In this document: one piece after another, positions 6,375 through 14,680 of the stretch | Numbering within the stretch: position 1 is the first letter of the stretch | Layout: every line of letters begins with the position of its first letter | DNA from: Ulvibacterium marinum | GTDB taxonomy: Bacteria > Bacteroidota > Bacteroidia > Flavobacteriales > Flavobacteriaceae | Assembly (NCBI RefSeq): GCF_003626755.1 | Contig: NZ_RBCJ01000003.1 | Span: 687,859-751,858, forward strand | Length of the DNA stretch: 64,000 bases | Reading direction: 5' to 3' | The notes under the pieces: generated by a model | The model's database searches: none | What the model was told of the DNA's origin: nothing | Seen by the model: only the letters and a program-made list of their open reading frames with translations | Program-made: the position numbers and the translations under genes

Positions 6375-9241
6375 GAATTTTTTATTTTTTATTTTTCTTT
6401 AATACTATATTCATTTTTTGTCAGGAAGATACCAATCTACCAGGTGTTGTAGTTGAGCAAAATAGCAAGTTTAATACTGGTAGAATTGTGTATCTGTCCA
6501 AAGCTCAAATTAGGTCACCTGGAGCTGCACCTCAGATGAGTGATTCAAAAGGGCGATTTACATTAATATATTCCAATAAACCAAATGGTAATTTGGCCAT
6601 CATATATGCATCAAAAAATGGATACCAAGTAGTTAATGAGGTGGAGTTGAAAAAATCCGCTATAATTGGAAGGAAAACTCCAATGAAAGTGGTTTTATGC
6701 GAAAGAGGTAAATATCTAGAGAATCAATTGAGTTATTATGATATTTCCAGAGATGCTGTTGTCAAGAGTTATGAAACTCGAATAAACAGACTTGAAAAGG
6801 AAGGCGACGAGAGAAAAAAATTAATAACAGAACTAAAGCTCCAACTTAATAAAGAGATAAACTCGGTACACGAAGCCAGAGAAATACTTGAAAAACAGCT
6901 TATCAATTCCGAATTAAAAGCCAAAAAGTTAGCCGAAAGGTTTCTAACTGTTAACCTTGACGATCAGTCTCCTGCATACCAAAATGCGTTTAAATTTTTC
7001 TTGCAAGGAGATATCGAAGGCGCATTGAATATTCTTGACAAAGTTGATTTAAAAGGTCGGCTAGAAATTAATGCGCAAGAGGCAGGGAAGGATAAAGAGA
7101 TACTTACAGAAATTGGAGAAAGACTTTTAATCCGAGAAAAACAAATTAAACAAGACACAGAACAATGTCTATTTAAGGCTCGTTTACACGTGTTGGAGTA
7201 TGAGTTTTTGTCAGCTGAAATGTATTACGACTTAGCTTTTAAGTATGGGGTCGATGATGAGAGTTTTATTGGAGAATATCTTTCATTTCTTATGACACAA
7301 AACAAGCTCGATAAAGCAAAAAAATATGCATTGGAGGAAATAAAGAGTTTGCGTAAGTTAGTTGAAGAAGATTCCTATTACAAACAAGATCTTGCAAACA
7401 TATTGGCAAATGTAGCAGAAGTTTTTAGCAATTTACAACAAAGAAAAGAGGCCATAAAGTATTATGGTGAGGCGAAGAAAATTTATGAAGAATTAGTTTT
7501 CGAAGACCCTGAATGGTACTTTCCTTCATATGGTGCAATCCTGCACAATATGGGGGAGTTTTATAGCACTATTGATGAGATCATGGCAGAGGATTTTTAC
7601 ATTAAGTCTATTGAAATCAACGAGGTTCTAAGAGATGAAAAAGTCAGTTTTGAGTTAGCAATTTTGAGCGGCTCGCTTTCGAGTCTGGCTAATATTTATA
7701 GGAGAAGAGAAAAGTATTTGGATGCAAAACGCTGGGGCAGGGAGGCCGTAAAAATAAGCCGTATGGTAATAGCAAAAGAAGAATCTGACTTTAACAACCT
7801 TCTGCTGGCAAAAAATTTAGATGTACTTGGCTCCCTTTATTTTGAACTTGACAGTGTTAACGCTTCAGAAAAAAGTTATACCGAAGCATTGGAAATTTTA
7901 GAAAAATTAAATAAGAAAAACCCTAAAGCCTATGCGCTAAACCTTGCTCAAGTTTGTAACAATCTTGGTATATATTATGGTAAAACAGGTAACCTCAATA
8001 AGGCAATTATAAAAATGGACAGGGCTTTAGAAGCTCTTAAAATATTACTGGAGGATACTTCAAGTGTTTTCAAAATAGAATATGCCGACTTGTTAAGAAA
8101 CTATGGGCATATTTTAGGGATCAACAAAAAAGAAATTGAGGCCACAGAGTATTTTCTGAAAGCTGTTCAAATGGCTGATGATCTTGTTTTGGAATACCCA
8201 AACAGTTATTTCGATAATTACATAAATATCCATATATATTATGGAGATTTTCTGCTGAATTCGGAAAACTATGAAAAAGCTCTTGTTATTTTCCCCAAAA
8301 TATTGAGCTACCTTGATTTTAACGAAACTGTAAACCTACAAAAAAGGCTATCCGAAAAAAGTAGAATTTTATTGAGGCTAGGAATCGTATATGTAAAAAG
8401 TCAGAAATATGATTTAGCCAAAAGTTCATTTTTTAAGTCGATCGAAATAGCACAAGAACTTTTTAAAAAGAATCCTAAAAGTCATGCAATGGCCTTACTT
8501 AGGGCGTTAAATCATATTGGAATTTTTCATGCGGAACAAAAATTAGAATTCCCCGAGGGCTACTTGTCTAACGTGAATAAACTGGAAGGTCTATTTGAAT
8601 TTATTACGCTATCAGAACTGATTGATTTGTCCAAAATTCTATCGTATCATGGGAAAGTCTTATTTGTAGAAAATAAGTATTCATCCTCAGTAAACTTTCT
8701 TAGGATGTCATTGAAGGTAAAGAGATTTCTCTCAATAGTAGATCCTGATTCATATCAACATGAATATGCCCTTGGACTTTCTGATTTAGCCTATATTTAT
8801 TGGAAGGTTGATGCGACGGAGGCATCCGAAAAAATGTATTTAGAATCGTTGGAAATTTTTCAAAGATATACGGAGGAAAATAATTTTCAGTTTGTATCGA
8901 CTATTTTGGACAACCTGAATGAGTTGGGGATGTTAAATTATGACAAGGGTGAAGTAAACAAGGCAGAAAAATATCTTATTGAAGGTCGGAATATTATTTC
9001 AAAAATCGGAACAGACTACGGGCCAGGAAATTACGACAGGTTCTATTGTATGCTAAGTGCAAATCTTTTGGAGATATATGGAAAGGAGATAGAAAAAAAT
9101 GGCGAGAAAATATATACAAAGAGAGCCGCAGAAATTTTAAATCAAATCAAAAGCCATGGAATGATTGCCAATGAAGCAGATAGTGAATTGAAAGAATGCC
9201 TAGAGCATCTCAAATCAATACAAGAAGTTTATGGATTTTGA
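6371..9241 (+). CDS. exported regulatory-like domain and TPR-repeat protein, partner of patatin
   Basis: The 956-residue product starts with a signal peptide (MRIFYFLFFFNTIFIFCQ). Residues ~20-110 form a beta domain with carboxypeptidase-regulatory character (GVVVEQ... SDSKGRFTL). A charged coiled coil follows at ~130-190. From ~200 to the end there are many TPR/helical-repeat units (for example KEAIKYYGEAKKIYEELV, EKSYTEALEILEKL, KAEKYLIEG). No catalytic motif is visible. The ATGA overlap with the patatin gene argues for a fixed stoichiometric pair. The TPR array would suit ligand or protein binding; a sensor role is inference. Confidence 0.75.
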   Translation: MRIFYFLFFFNTIFIFCQEDTNLPGVVVEQNSKFNTGRIVYLSKAQIRSPGAAPQMSDSKGRFTLIYSNKPNGNLAIIYASKNGYQVVNEVELKKSAIIGRKTPMKVVLCERGKYLENQLSYYDISRDAVVKSYETRINRLEKEGDERKKLITELKLQLNKEINSVHEAREILEKQLINSELKAKKLAERFLTVNLDDQSPAYQNAFKFFLQGDIEGALNILDKVDLKGRLEINAQEAGKDKEILTEIGERLLIREKQIKQDTEQCLFKARLHVLEYEFLSAEMYYDLAFKYGVDDESFIGEYLSFLMTQNKLDKAKKYALEEIKSLRKLVEEDSYYKQDLANILANVAEVFSNLQQRKEAIKYYGEAKKIYEELVFEDPEWYFPSYGAILHNMGEFYSTIDEIMAEDFYIKSIEINEVLRDEKVSFELAILSGSLSSLANIYRRREKYLDAKRWGREAVKISRMVIAKEESDFNNLLLAKNLDVLGSLYFELDSVNASEKSYTEALEILEKLNKKNPKAYALNLAQVCNNLGIYYGKTGNLNKAIIKMDRALEALKILLEDTSSVFKIEYADLLRNYGHILGINKKEIEATEYFLKAVQMADDLVLEYPNSYFDNYINIHIYYGDFLLNSENYEKALVIFPKILSYLDFNETVNLQKRLSEKSRILLRLGIVYVKSQKYDLAKSSFFKSIEIAQELFKKNPKSHAMALLRALNHIGIFHAEQKLEFPEGYLSNVNKLEGLFEFITLSELIDLSKILSYHGKVLFVENKYSSSVNFLRMSLKVKRFLSIVDPDSYQHEYALGLSDLAYIYWKVDATEASEKMYLESLEIFQRYTEENNFQFVSTILDNLNELGMLNYDKGEVNKAEKYLIEGRNIISKIGTDYGPGNYDRFYCMLSANLLEIYGKEIEKNGEKIYTKRAAEILNQIKSHGMIANEADSELKECLEHLKSIQEVYGF

Positions 9242-9662
9242 AAATGTACCTAGTGGATTTGAATATAGGTGCCTTCATAAAATCTTACTTAAAAACTCTG
9301 CAATAGGTTTTATATTTTATAACACCAGTATCTCTATCAATATAGGTAACTATCAAGACTTAGTCCTATCTTTCTAATTGATTTATGTTTCAGTTTTTTG
9401 GAACCTTTGGCATCGACTCTTTAGATAATAATTGATGTACAATATTGTTGATACCCTTATCAAACTCTACTCCTCGTAACTACCAAATCCCTTATTGAAA
9501 TTTTTTGTTCTCTATGAATTAGTCGGTTTTACTGGTCTCCCGTGGGATAATATAACTTGTGGTTAATCCATTTCATTCGACGTAATCCAAAATGACAAAA
9601 AGACCAAATTGCAGTTTTAATAAATTATGAAGCATTTTAGAGTACTTCGATAGATTAAAAAT

Positions 9663-9973
9663 GCACGCCGTGTTTACAATTTGAGCGAGTTTTTGCGAGG
9701 GAGGAATGTAAAGCAAGAGGGTAACGCGCTAAAGCGACGTTACGATTTTTAGTTGACTGGTTTTCAATTTCTTATGGAGATGTAAAAATCTGTAAAAAAT
9801 AATATTTTGTCCAAATTGTTGGTATTTGAGCCACCTTTTTTCATGGATTTATTTTGAAGGTATTTGTTGCGATTTGAAAAATGCTCAAAAAAAGATGTTT
9901 TAAAAATGGCACTTACGCCCTATTTCGATTTTATTTCACGCTTATCTATCGGAACACTATAAAATCGAAACAG
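9663..9973 (+). other. structured intergenic element, copy 1
   Basis: This non-coding stretch has a 5' module and a 3' module that recur in the same order at 15898-16445. The 5' module forms a hairpin TTTACA/TGTAAA (9673-9678 with 9707-9712) around a conserved GCGAG-TTTTGCGAG loop. It then has GCAAGAGG and a second hairpin GTAACG/CGTTAC (9721-9726 with 9738-9743). The 3' module is a perfect 12-bp stem TTTCGATTTTAT/ATAAAATCGAAA (9923-9934 with 9959-9970) around ACGCTTATCTA. The strand is assumed. It may be a structured RNA, a mobile-element end or a recombination site. The rest of the gap between 9242 and 10068 shows no gene. Confidence 0.6.
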
Positions 9974-10068
9974 TCCCGATTCCGATATTCGCCGGAATCC
10001 ACGGGAAAGTTTACGCAGAGCTTAGTTAAAATATTTGATTTCGGGTCTTAAGCTTAATATACCTTTGA

Positions 10069-10239
10069 AAAGTATATGCTAAAAAAATCTCTGATAACGT
10101 GAACGAAGCCCTTTCCGATGGTCTTTTCAATAATGATTACATGAACAGGGTACGTACGACTTTGCCCGAATTCGTTGAAATAGATAAAGATGGAAAAACT
10201 TTGATTCCATGCTTTAGGCGTATAGCAACTTTAGACTAA
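10069..10239 (+). pseudogene. C-terminal gene remnant, unrecognised
   Basis: A frame following TGA at 10066 stays open for 56 codons to TAA 10237. It encodes protein-like sequence (NEALSDGLFNNDYMNRVRTT, then EFVEIDKDGK) with coding-type codon use. The only starts are a GTG at 10099 and an ATG at 10141. It looks like the tail of a larger gene whose 5' part is gone, perhaps replaced by the structured element upstream. Family unknown. Confidence 0.4.
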
Positions 10240-10260
10240 CAAACTTTTCTTTTGTGCTCA

Positions 10261-10293
10261 AACACCCCGTTCCAAGTCCCGGTGCGGGGTGTT
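10261..10293. terminator. hairpin between convergent reading frames
   Basis: AACACCCCG (10261-10269) pairs perfectly with CGGGGTGTT (10285-10293) across a 15-base loop. It lies between the plus-strand remnant and the minus-strand gene that ends at 10299. No strong T-tract follows on either strand, so termination is likely but not certain. Confidence 0.45.
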
Positions 10294-10298
10294 ACCAA

Positions 10299-10706
10299 CT
10301 AAAATAAATACTTTTCTATAAGGAACACGATAATACCAGCTACTACCATTATTATCAAAGTCAACCACCAACTAAGTTTTTTGTTTTTATTCCATTGTTG
10401 TGTAAAATTATTTACTCCATAATTGGTTCCAACATGTATATTAGTTCCTTCAACTCTAATGGAAGAAGAATCATCAACTACAGTAAAATTGTAACCTGAA
10501 TCAACGAGTCTCTGACCTTTTTCAGTATACTCATATGTGTTGGTTGGTCTCCCGGTCCTAGGATTAATTCTTTTCTGAATATAGCCCAAAGCTTTAGCAC
10601 GTCGAATGTCATTACGCAAATCTTCAGGAGTATCTTTTGTAATTGTAATCGTTGCACGGTTTTCCATCATCTGTAAAACTCTTTCTAGTCTTCTATCCTG
10701 TGCCAT
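10299..10706 (-). CDS. winged-helix-like protein with C-terminal membrane anchor
   Basis: The N-terminal ~70 of 135 residues read as a winged helix: helices with DLRNDIRRAKALGYI, then a wing and TYEYTEKGQRLVDSG, a sequence often seen in such folds. A polar middle (residues ~75-105, VEGTNIHVGTNYG) is followed by a single strong membrane helix (~112-132, WLTLIIMVVAGIIVFLI) at the very C-terminus, as in a tail-anchored protein. It is the third gene of a three-gene minus-strand operon, 14 bases after the previous stop. I do not recognise the family. Confidence 0.65.
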   Translation of the reverse strand: MAQDRRLERVLQMMENRATITITKDTPEDLRNDIRRAKALGYIQKRINPRTGRPTNTYEYTEKGQRLVDSGYNFTVVDDSSSIRVEGTNIHVGTNYGVNNFTQQWNKNKKLSWWLTLIIMVVAGIIVFLIEKYLF

Positions 10707-10720
10707 CCTTTTTGATAAAA

Positions 10721-10939
10721 TCAGCTTTGCCTGTTCGGAATATGGAATTTAAAAAACCTAACGATTAAGATTATTGCAACTATTGGATATAATAAAAAAC
10801 GTAACGGTATCGTATCCGTGAGTATTATTTTTCTAAATCCGCCTATTTGTCCAATAGTATACTCCTGAATCAATATTAAGACTGCCATGACAACAGAAAA
10901 ACTGGCAGTTAAAGATATTATGTTAAGTATTCTATTCAT
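10721..10939 (-). CDS. small two-helix membrane protein
   Basis: The product has 72 residues and two hydrophobic helices (~4-24 and ~44-62) separated by a short loop with a few charges. The ATG overlaps the upstream gene's TGA by one base (TGATG), giving translational coupling. A TTG one codon earlier is possible. The small size and position between two membrane-associated proteins suggest a partner subunit. Function is unknown. Confidence 0.6.
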   Translation of the reverse strand: MNRILNIISLTASFSVVMAVLILIQEYTIGQIGGFRKIILTDTIPLRFLLYPIVAIILIVRFFKFHIPNRQS

Positions 10940-11934
10940 CAATCTTTGTCAATTTCTTTTAAAACATCTATCAATTCTTGCGGATCCTTAATTTTTAAAG
11001 ATTTGGAATGTTTCTCCAACAGTTTTTTCTTGGTCTGAATTTTACTATTTGTCCTTAGGAAGGACCTTATCTTCTCAATAATTCCATCAGTTTTCATGTT
11101 TAGGGTTAAATCATCCCTAATCTTCAATTCAAATCCACCACCCGCTAATGCTACAAAAATAATACCAATTATTAAGATTCCTCCTACAGCGTAACCAGCT
11201 AATTCTATAAAACCCGGAGACTGAATAGCAAGTTTAACTTCGAATTCATCTGAGTTATAGTCCAGGCCCTCTTCTTTGCAGAATTCATCAAAAAGGTCCA
11301 GTGTTAAACTCCCTACCTCAAACACACTTCTGGCTTTAACATCCTCCGTAGCTTCAACCTTAAGTACTATATGGGCTTCATCCGCTTTGATAAAAAATGT
11401 ATTTACTATCTTATCAATATGGCTGCTGTAGTCCTCGGCACTTGTTATTGTATGATGGGAAAACATTAGCTTATATAAATTCGGATCTAAAACATCTCTC
11501 GGAACTGTTTTTAAATAGCTTATTTTTTTTCGTTTGATATATGGACAATCGTACTTGTCATTTAAATCAGTAAAAACTGGAGTCTGCTTTACTTCCACAA
11601 ACGCTATTTCCTCAGAGTTTTCACTCGGAATAAGAACTATATCGTTTTTTTTGATCTCATAGGTGAATTTCAAAAGCTGTTTGGCAGTATGACCAGGTCT
11701 CTTTTCGACTTCGTCGTAAACCTGCTTAATTTTTTCCTTTAAGATTTGTACCCCTGTTTCATCTTTAGTTTTTCCTTTTTCTATATCCTTTAGAGAAATT
11801 CTATTATATCCGATAGCGATGAAATCTCCTCTAAGAAAAGAATCATAATATTTCCCACCATCAGCCCTTACCAACCAATATTTACGATTTTCCCTTACTC
11901 TAGGAAGTTTATTAATAATTTCTTCAATTGTCAT
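10939..11934 (-). CDS. predicted nucleic-acid-sensor-like protein with central membrane segment
   Basis: The first ~130 of 331 residues resemble the EVE/PUA-like N-terminal modules found in restriction-type and modified-base-reading proteins: YWLVRADGGKYYDSF, then GDFIAIGYN, and later the strand NDIVLIPS followed by EEIAFVEV. A helical and beta region follows. One hydrophobic segment lies at ~241-264 (ELAGYAVGGILIIGIIFVALAGG) and the remainder is a charged tail. No nuclease motif is visible. It heads an operon with two small membrane proteins. A foreign-nucleic-acid sensor that triggers membrane partners would fit, but is inference. Confidence 0.6.
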   Translation of the reverse strand: MTIEEIINKLPRVRENRKYWLVRADGGKYYDSFLRGDFIAIGYNRISLKDIEKGKTKDETGVQILKEKIKQVYDEVEKRPGHTAKQLLKFTYEIKKNDIVLIPSENSEEIAFVEVKQTPVFTDLNDKYDCPYIKRKKISYLKTVPRDVLDPNLYKLMFSHHTITSAEDYSSHIDKIVNTFFIKADEAHIVLKVEATEDVKARSVFEVGSLTLDLFDEFCKEEGLDYNSDEFEVKLAIQSPGFIELAGYAVGGILIIGIIFVALAGGGFELKIRDDLTLNMKTDGIIEKIRSFLRTNSKIQTKKKLLEKHSKSLKIKDPQELIDVLKEIDKD

Positions 11935-12116
11935 ACTAATAATTAAGTTTGGTTATGTGATAATTAAAGAAAATTAAGACAATTTGCACTAATTCAAAGG
12001 GTTGTACATAGAAAAAATAATCTTTTAAGATAAATTGAAGAAAACCCATTGATTGAATGAGGTTTTCATTTGCCAAAAGTAAGGTTTTTATTGGGATATT
12101 TCCATAAATTTGGAAT

Positions 12117-12347
12117 ATGGCCAAATATGTATATGTATTCCATGAATGTAAGAGTATTAGAAAACTAATTCTCGAAATCGGGCTATATGAGTACTATTCC
12201 AATCTTGAAAGGATGGGCTACGGTAATCAAAAACCTGCTGGCAAGACTTTTTACCTAGAAGCAAATCTTGACTGTATCTTTTTGTGCTATCGTTATCCGT
12301 CTGGGCTAAACATAAAGATAATGAATCGAGGAAGGGTTGGGAATTGA
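12117..12347 (+). CDS. small hypothetical protein
   Basis: A 76-residue frame is divergent from the sensor-like operon. It has a mixed, soluble-looking composition (KYVYVFHECKSIRKLILEIG, then GKTFYLEANL) and no signal peptide. A TAAATTTG sequence at 12105-12112 matches the Bacteroidota -7 element but lies only five bases before the ATG and has no well-spaced -33 element. That would imply a nearly leaderless transcript. The family is not recognised, and a spurious frame is possible. Confidence 0.4.
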   Translation: MAKYVYVFHECKSIRKLILEIGLYEYYSNLERMGYGNQKPAGKTFYLEANLDCIFLCYRYPSGLNIKIMNRGRVGN

Positions 12348-12593
12348 AAAAGTCCTAAATTGAGATTGACAAGAAAAAGACATTTACGGCAAGAATTACC
12401 AATAACTTTGTTTTCTCCTAATTTATTGGTTACAATTTCCTTTCTAGTAATACCAATCTATTGAAACTTTTTAGATTTCAACACAATATTGTAAGTTATC
12501 AACTGTACAATTGTTTAATAATTGTTAAAACCTCGATAGTCAAAAACGCTTAAACCAGAGATTGTTAGCTTATTTTTACAGGAGAATATTATG

Positions 12594-12710
12594 AAGGAGT
12601 CGAGTTTCAAAAGCTTAACGCTCCGGTTTGAGAGGTCCAAACTCTCAATTGTTTGGCCTTTGATCCTTTGGTCGGGTGTCCAAAGCCCGACCCCTTCTTT
12701 TTCAAAATTA
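12594..12710 (+). other. three consecutive stem-loops ending in a terminator-like hairpin
   Basis: Within the non-coding 12348-12913 gap, GGAG...CTCC is followed by TTGAGAG/CTCTCAA (7 bp, 7-base loop) and GGTCGGG/CCCGACC (7 bp), then CCTTCTTTTT. The order suggests a short structured RNA or leader ending in an intrinsic terminator on the plus strand. No start or partner gene is apparent. The remainder of the gap is AT-rich with nothing recognisable. Confidence 0.35.
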
Positions 12711-12913
12711 CCCAATTAATCGCTACTTTCCTTAGTGACTTACTAACAAATACCTTTATCAACAAGTTAGATAAGTGTTATTACGATTGGATTTTAGTAA
12801 TATTTATGAACGATAAGCTTTGTCACCAATTTTGTCACCTTCTTCCAAAAACAAAAATATACTATTGATTTTCAATAATATATAATTTAGGTAGTAGAGG
12901 CGGTACATCTCTC

Positions 12914-13399
12914 CTATTCTTTAGTACCACTAAGTCCCTCACTCATCATAACAAATCCGGTCTCGAATCCCCCTACTGGTGTGGTAATATAGGATTTTAT
13001 GGGGGTTGTACTATTTTCCGTTTCAAAGCGATCTATTTCTTTGACCTTTTTGAATGCGACATGTCCCAGATACTTGGCATGTGACTTGGTGAATGCATTT
13101 ATTTTTGAAACCATGGCTATGGCATAATTTCAAAAATCTTTGGATTTGTTATGTTGTTTAATACGCTCCAAGCAGTCTTCCGCTTCACCAATGTATACAA
13201 AGGGTTTGGCTTTCTCATTGGATTACTCAAAAAGAAAATAAAGGCCCACATTTTTCAATTCATCACGGGTAGCTATATATTCTAATTTGTTCCTTGGTAC
13301 GAGAACAGCTTTAAAAACGAGATTGGTAATTTCGGCGATTTTTATGCTTCTTGGCGAACCGTCTGATAGAAAAAATTGAATGGTTTGTGGCCTGGTCAT
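12914..13399 (-). pseudogene. GIY-YIG nuclease pseudogene with two in-frame stops
   Basis: From ATG at 13399 the frame encodes a typical larger GIY-YIG protein: MTRPQTIQFFLSDGSPRSIK, then VGLYFLFE (the GIY strand) and VYIGEAEDCLERIKQH (the YIG strand and helix). TAA interrupts it at 13225-13223 after FLFE. TGA interrupts it after KSKDF, where Trp is expected in this family. The frame then continues through SKINAFTKSHAKYLGH. The family's C-terminal part is missing and the tail is replaced by a DUF2188-like remnant. Two stops plus truncation indicate a dead gene. Confidence 0.75.
12939..12998 (-). pseudogene. 3' remnant of a DUF2188 gene
   Basis: Read in a different frame from the GIY-YIG pseudogene, this stretch encodes residues ILYYHTSRGIRDRICYDE followed by TGA at 12941-12939. 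That aligns with the end of the intact DUF2188 protein at 3353-3637 (VIIHRANGGIRDRISYDD, then stop). At DNA level 12943-12985 and 3357-3399 match at 34 of 43 positions with no gap. The rest of the gene is absent. Confidence 0.6.
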
Positions 13400-13406
13400 A
13401 CGTATG

Positions 13407-14369
13407 CTATGATTTTTCTTTGGTCATATTAGTGATTAAAAAGTTCATTCTTTCACCGATTAAACTCCTAAATAGACTTTTTTGATTATCGTCCAAAAAA
13501 CTAGTATCAATAAGATCAGGCCACTTTTTTGCACCATCCACAATTCTTGCCCATAAGTTTTCGATGGCCTTTTTTGGTATCCGGACTTTTTCCATAGCGG
13601 TGTCAAAGTCGGTTTTGGTCAGTTTTCTTTTTTTACCGTTCAGGGTAAGTGCCAATTCCTCGGGGTCGTCAGGTAAAAGTAGTTGAGCAGCAATCATATC
13701 GTAAGCCGGAGCAAGTGAATATGATTTTCCGTCATATGAAATTAGGGAGAAGTTTTTTAGATGCATATCGTTGTTACCCATCAAAAAGGATATGATAACC
13801 CGTTCATAGAAGCGAACTACATCAAATAACGGATTCTTCGAGAAGGCTATTATGCCTTTTGCAATTTGCTCATAGGAACCACGGTATTTATGTTCTGTCA
13901 AACGTCCGGTAAATTGACATGCATCTTCCATGGCAAATTTATCTCCTTTAGCATTTCTGTCTATTCTTCGTGTCAAATAGGCCAGATGACCATCCTTTAG
14001 TTGAATTAACAAAAAAGGAACTGTGTCAATTCCACATGCTTTTGCCATTAACATTGACAATGCTTCTATTTCTGGCATTTGTGGATATTCTGAATGGGGA
14101 GGCTTTAAAATATACCTGCCATTTAATGCACCAACTATGGTCAACCTGGGATTATTTTCTTTGGTAAACCCCAAAGAGAGTTTTGGTTGTACCCCAGTTA
14201 CTATGACTCGTTGGGCTACATTTTCTTTAGCCAGATCTTCAATTTGGGATAATTCATAATCCAATTGAAATACCGGTTCATCCTCTTGCCAAAACGCTTT
14301 TAGGCAATCAGGATGATATAATTCATCTTCGGGAGAAAGTGGTTTTTGGCAGGCTAGGCAGTTACTCAT
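13407..14369 (-). CDS. hipT: HipT-like Ser/Thr kinase toxin (HipA catalytic core)
   Basis: The 320-residue product has the HipA kinase core without the usual N-terminal subdomain. GVQPKLSLG (59-67) is the phosphate-binding loop with Ser65 as a candidate autophosphorylation site. NGRYILKP carries the ATP-binding Lys, NNDMHLKN the catalytic D201 and N206, and DMIA the metal-binding D224. It starts with a C-x2-C...H-x3-C knuckle. HipA-type kinases phosphorylate aminoacyl-tRNA synthetases and halt translation; the substrate here is unknown. ATG at 14369 overlaps the hipS stop by 4 bases and is preferred over an in-frame ATG 10 codons upstream. Confidence 0.85.
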   Translation of the reverse strand: MSNCLACQKPLSPEDELYHPDCLKAFWQEDEPVFQLDYELSQIEDLAKENVAQRVIVTGVQPKLSLGFTKENNPRLTIVGALNGRYILKPPHSEYPQMPEIEALSMLMAKACGIDTVPFLLIQLKDGHLAYLTRRIDRNAKGDKFAMEDACQFTGRLTEHKYRGSYEQIAKGIIAFSKNPLFDVVRFYERVIISFLMGNNDMHLKNFSLISYDGKSYSLAPAYDMIAAQLLLPDDPEELALTLNGKKRKLTKTDFDTAMEKVRIPKKAIENLWARIVDGAKKWPDLIDTSFLDDNQKSLFRSLIGERMNFLITNMTKEKS

Positions 14370-14680
14370 TTTTCCAATACGCTTATGTTGCCGATACAAT
14401 CTTTACAGGTGGCCAATAAAAGCCCTATACGGTCACGCGGATTTAGTTTCCAATTCTTGTGGGCAATGTCCAATAACCATCCCTCTGGAACCAATCCATC
14501 AAAAAATGAAAACAGGAAATCTGAATGAAATTCTCTCTCTTGCAAAGGCAATGTTAGGGAAACGGGAATTGCATTTTCCTTTTCCAAATACGCTGGTGAG
14601 TAGCTAAAATGATAGCCTTCCTCGTCCTCGACCAATATGCCCGCTAAGTCTTTATGTACCCAAATCTCTCCTTGTCTCAT
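14366..14680 (-). CDS. hipS: HipS-like protein (HipA N-subdomain 1 family)
   Basis: The 104-residue product matches the Couple_hipA N-terminal subdomain as a separate protein: GEIWVHKDLAGILVE, then FSYSPAYLEKENAIPVSLTL with the family's conserved PVS(L)TLP turn, and FFDGLVPEGWLLD. In tripartite HipBST systems this small protein acts as the antitoxin or inhibitor of HipT. It overlaps hipB by 29 bases upstream and hipT by 4 bases downstream, so all three are tightly coupled. The alternative start is one codon earlier (14683). Confidence 0.85.
   Translation of the reverse strand: MRQGEIWVHKDLAGILVEDEEGYHFSYSPAYLEKENAIPVSLTLPLQEREFHSDFLFSFFDGLVPEGWLLDIAHKNWKLNPRDRIGLLLATCKDCIGNISVLEK

Noticed and set aside
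4794-9241. Assignment of the patatin as CBASS CapV
   Set aside because: There is no cGAS/DncV-like nucleotidyltransferase gene nearby, and the protein has a membrane segment and regulatory-like domain not typical of CapV.
11936-12124. 62-codon minus frame just upstream of the sensor-like operon
   Set aside because: It overlaps the start of the divergent 12117 gene, is very hydrophobic by base composition alone, and lies where the operon promoter should be.
12515-12715. 66-codon minus frame over the three stem-loops
   Set aside because: The translation follows the hairpin arms and has no coding character. The structured RNA/terminator reading explains the stretch better.
12943-12985. tRNA-like T-arm (GGTCTCGAATCC) on the plus strand
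   Set aside because: No acceptor stem, anticodon arm or D arm can be assembled around it. The similarity to the end of the DUF2188 gene explains the sequence.
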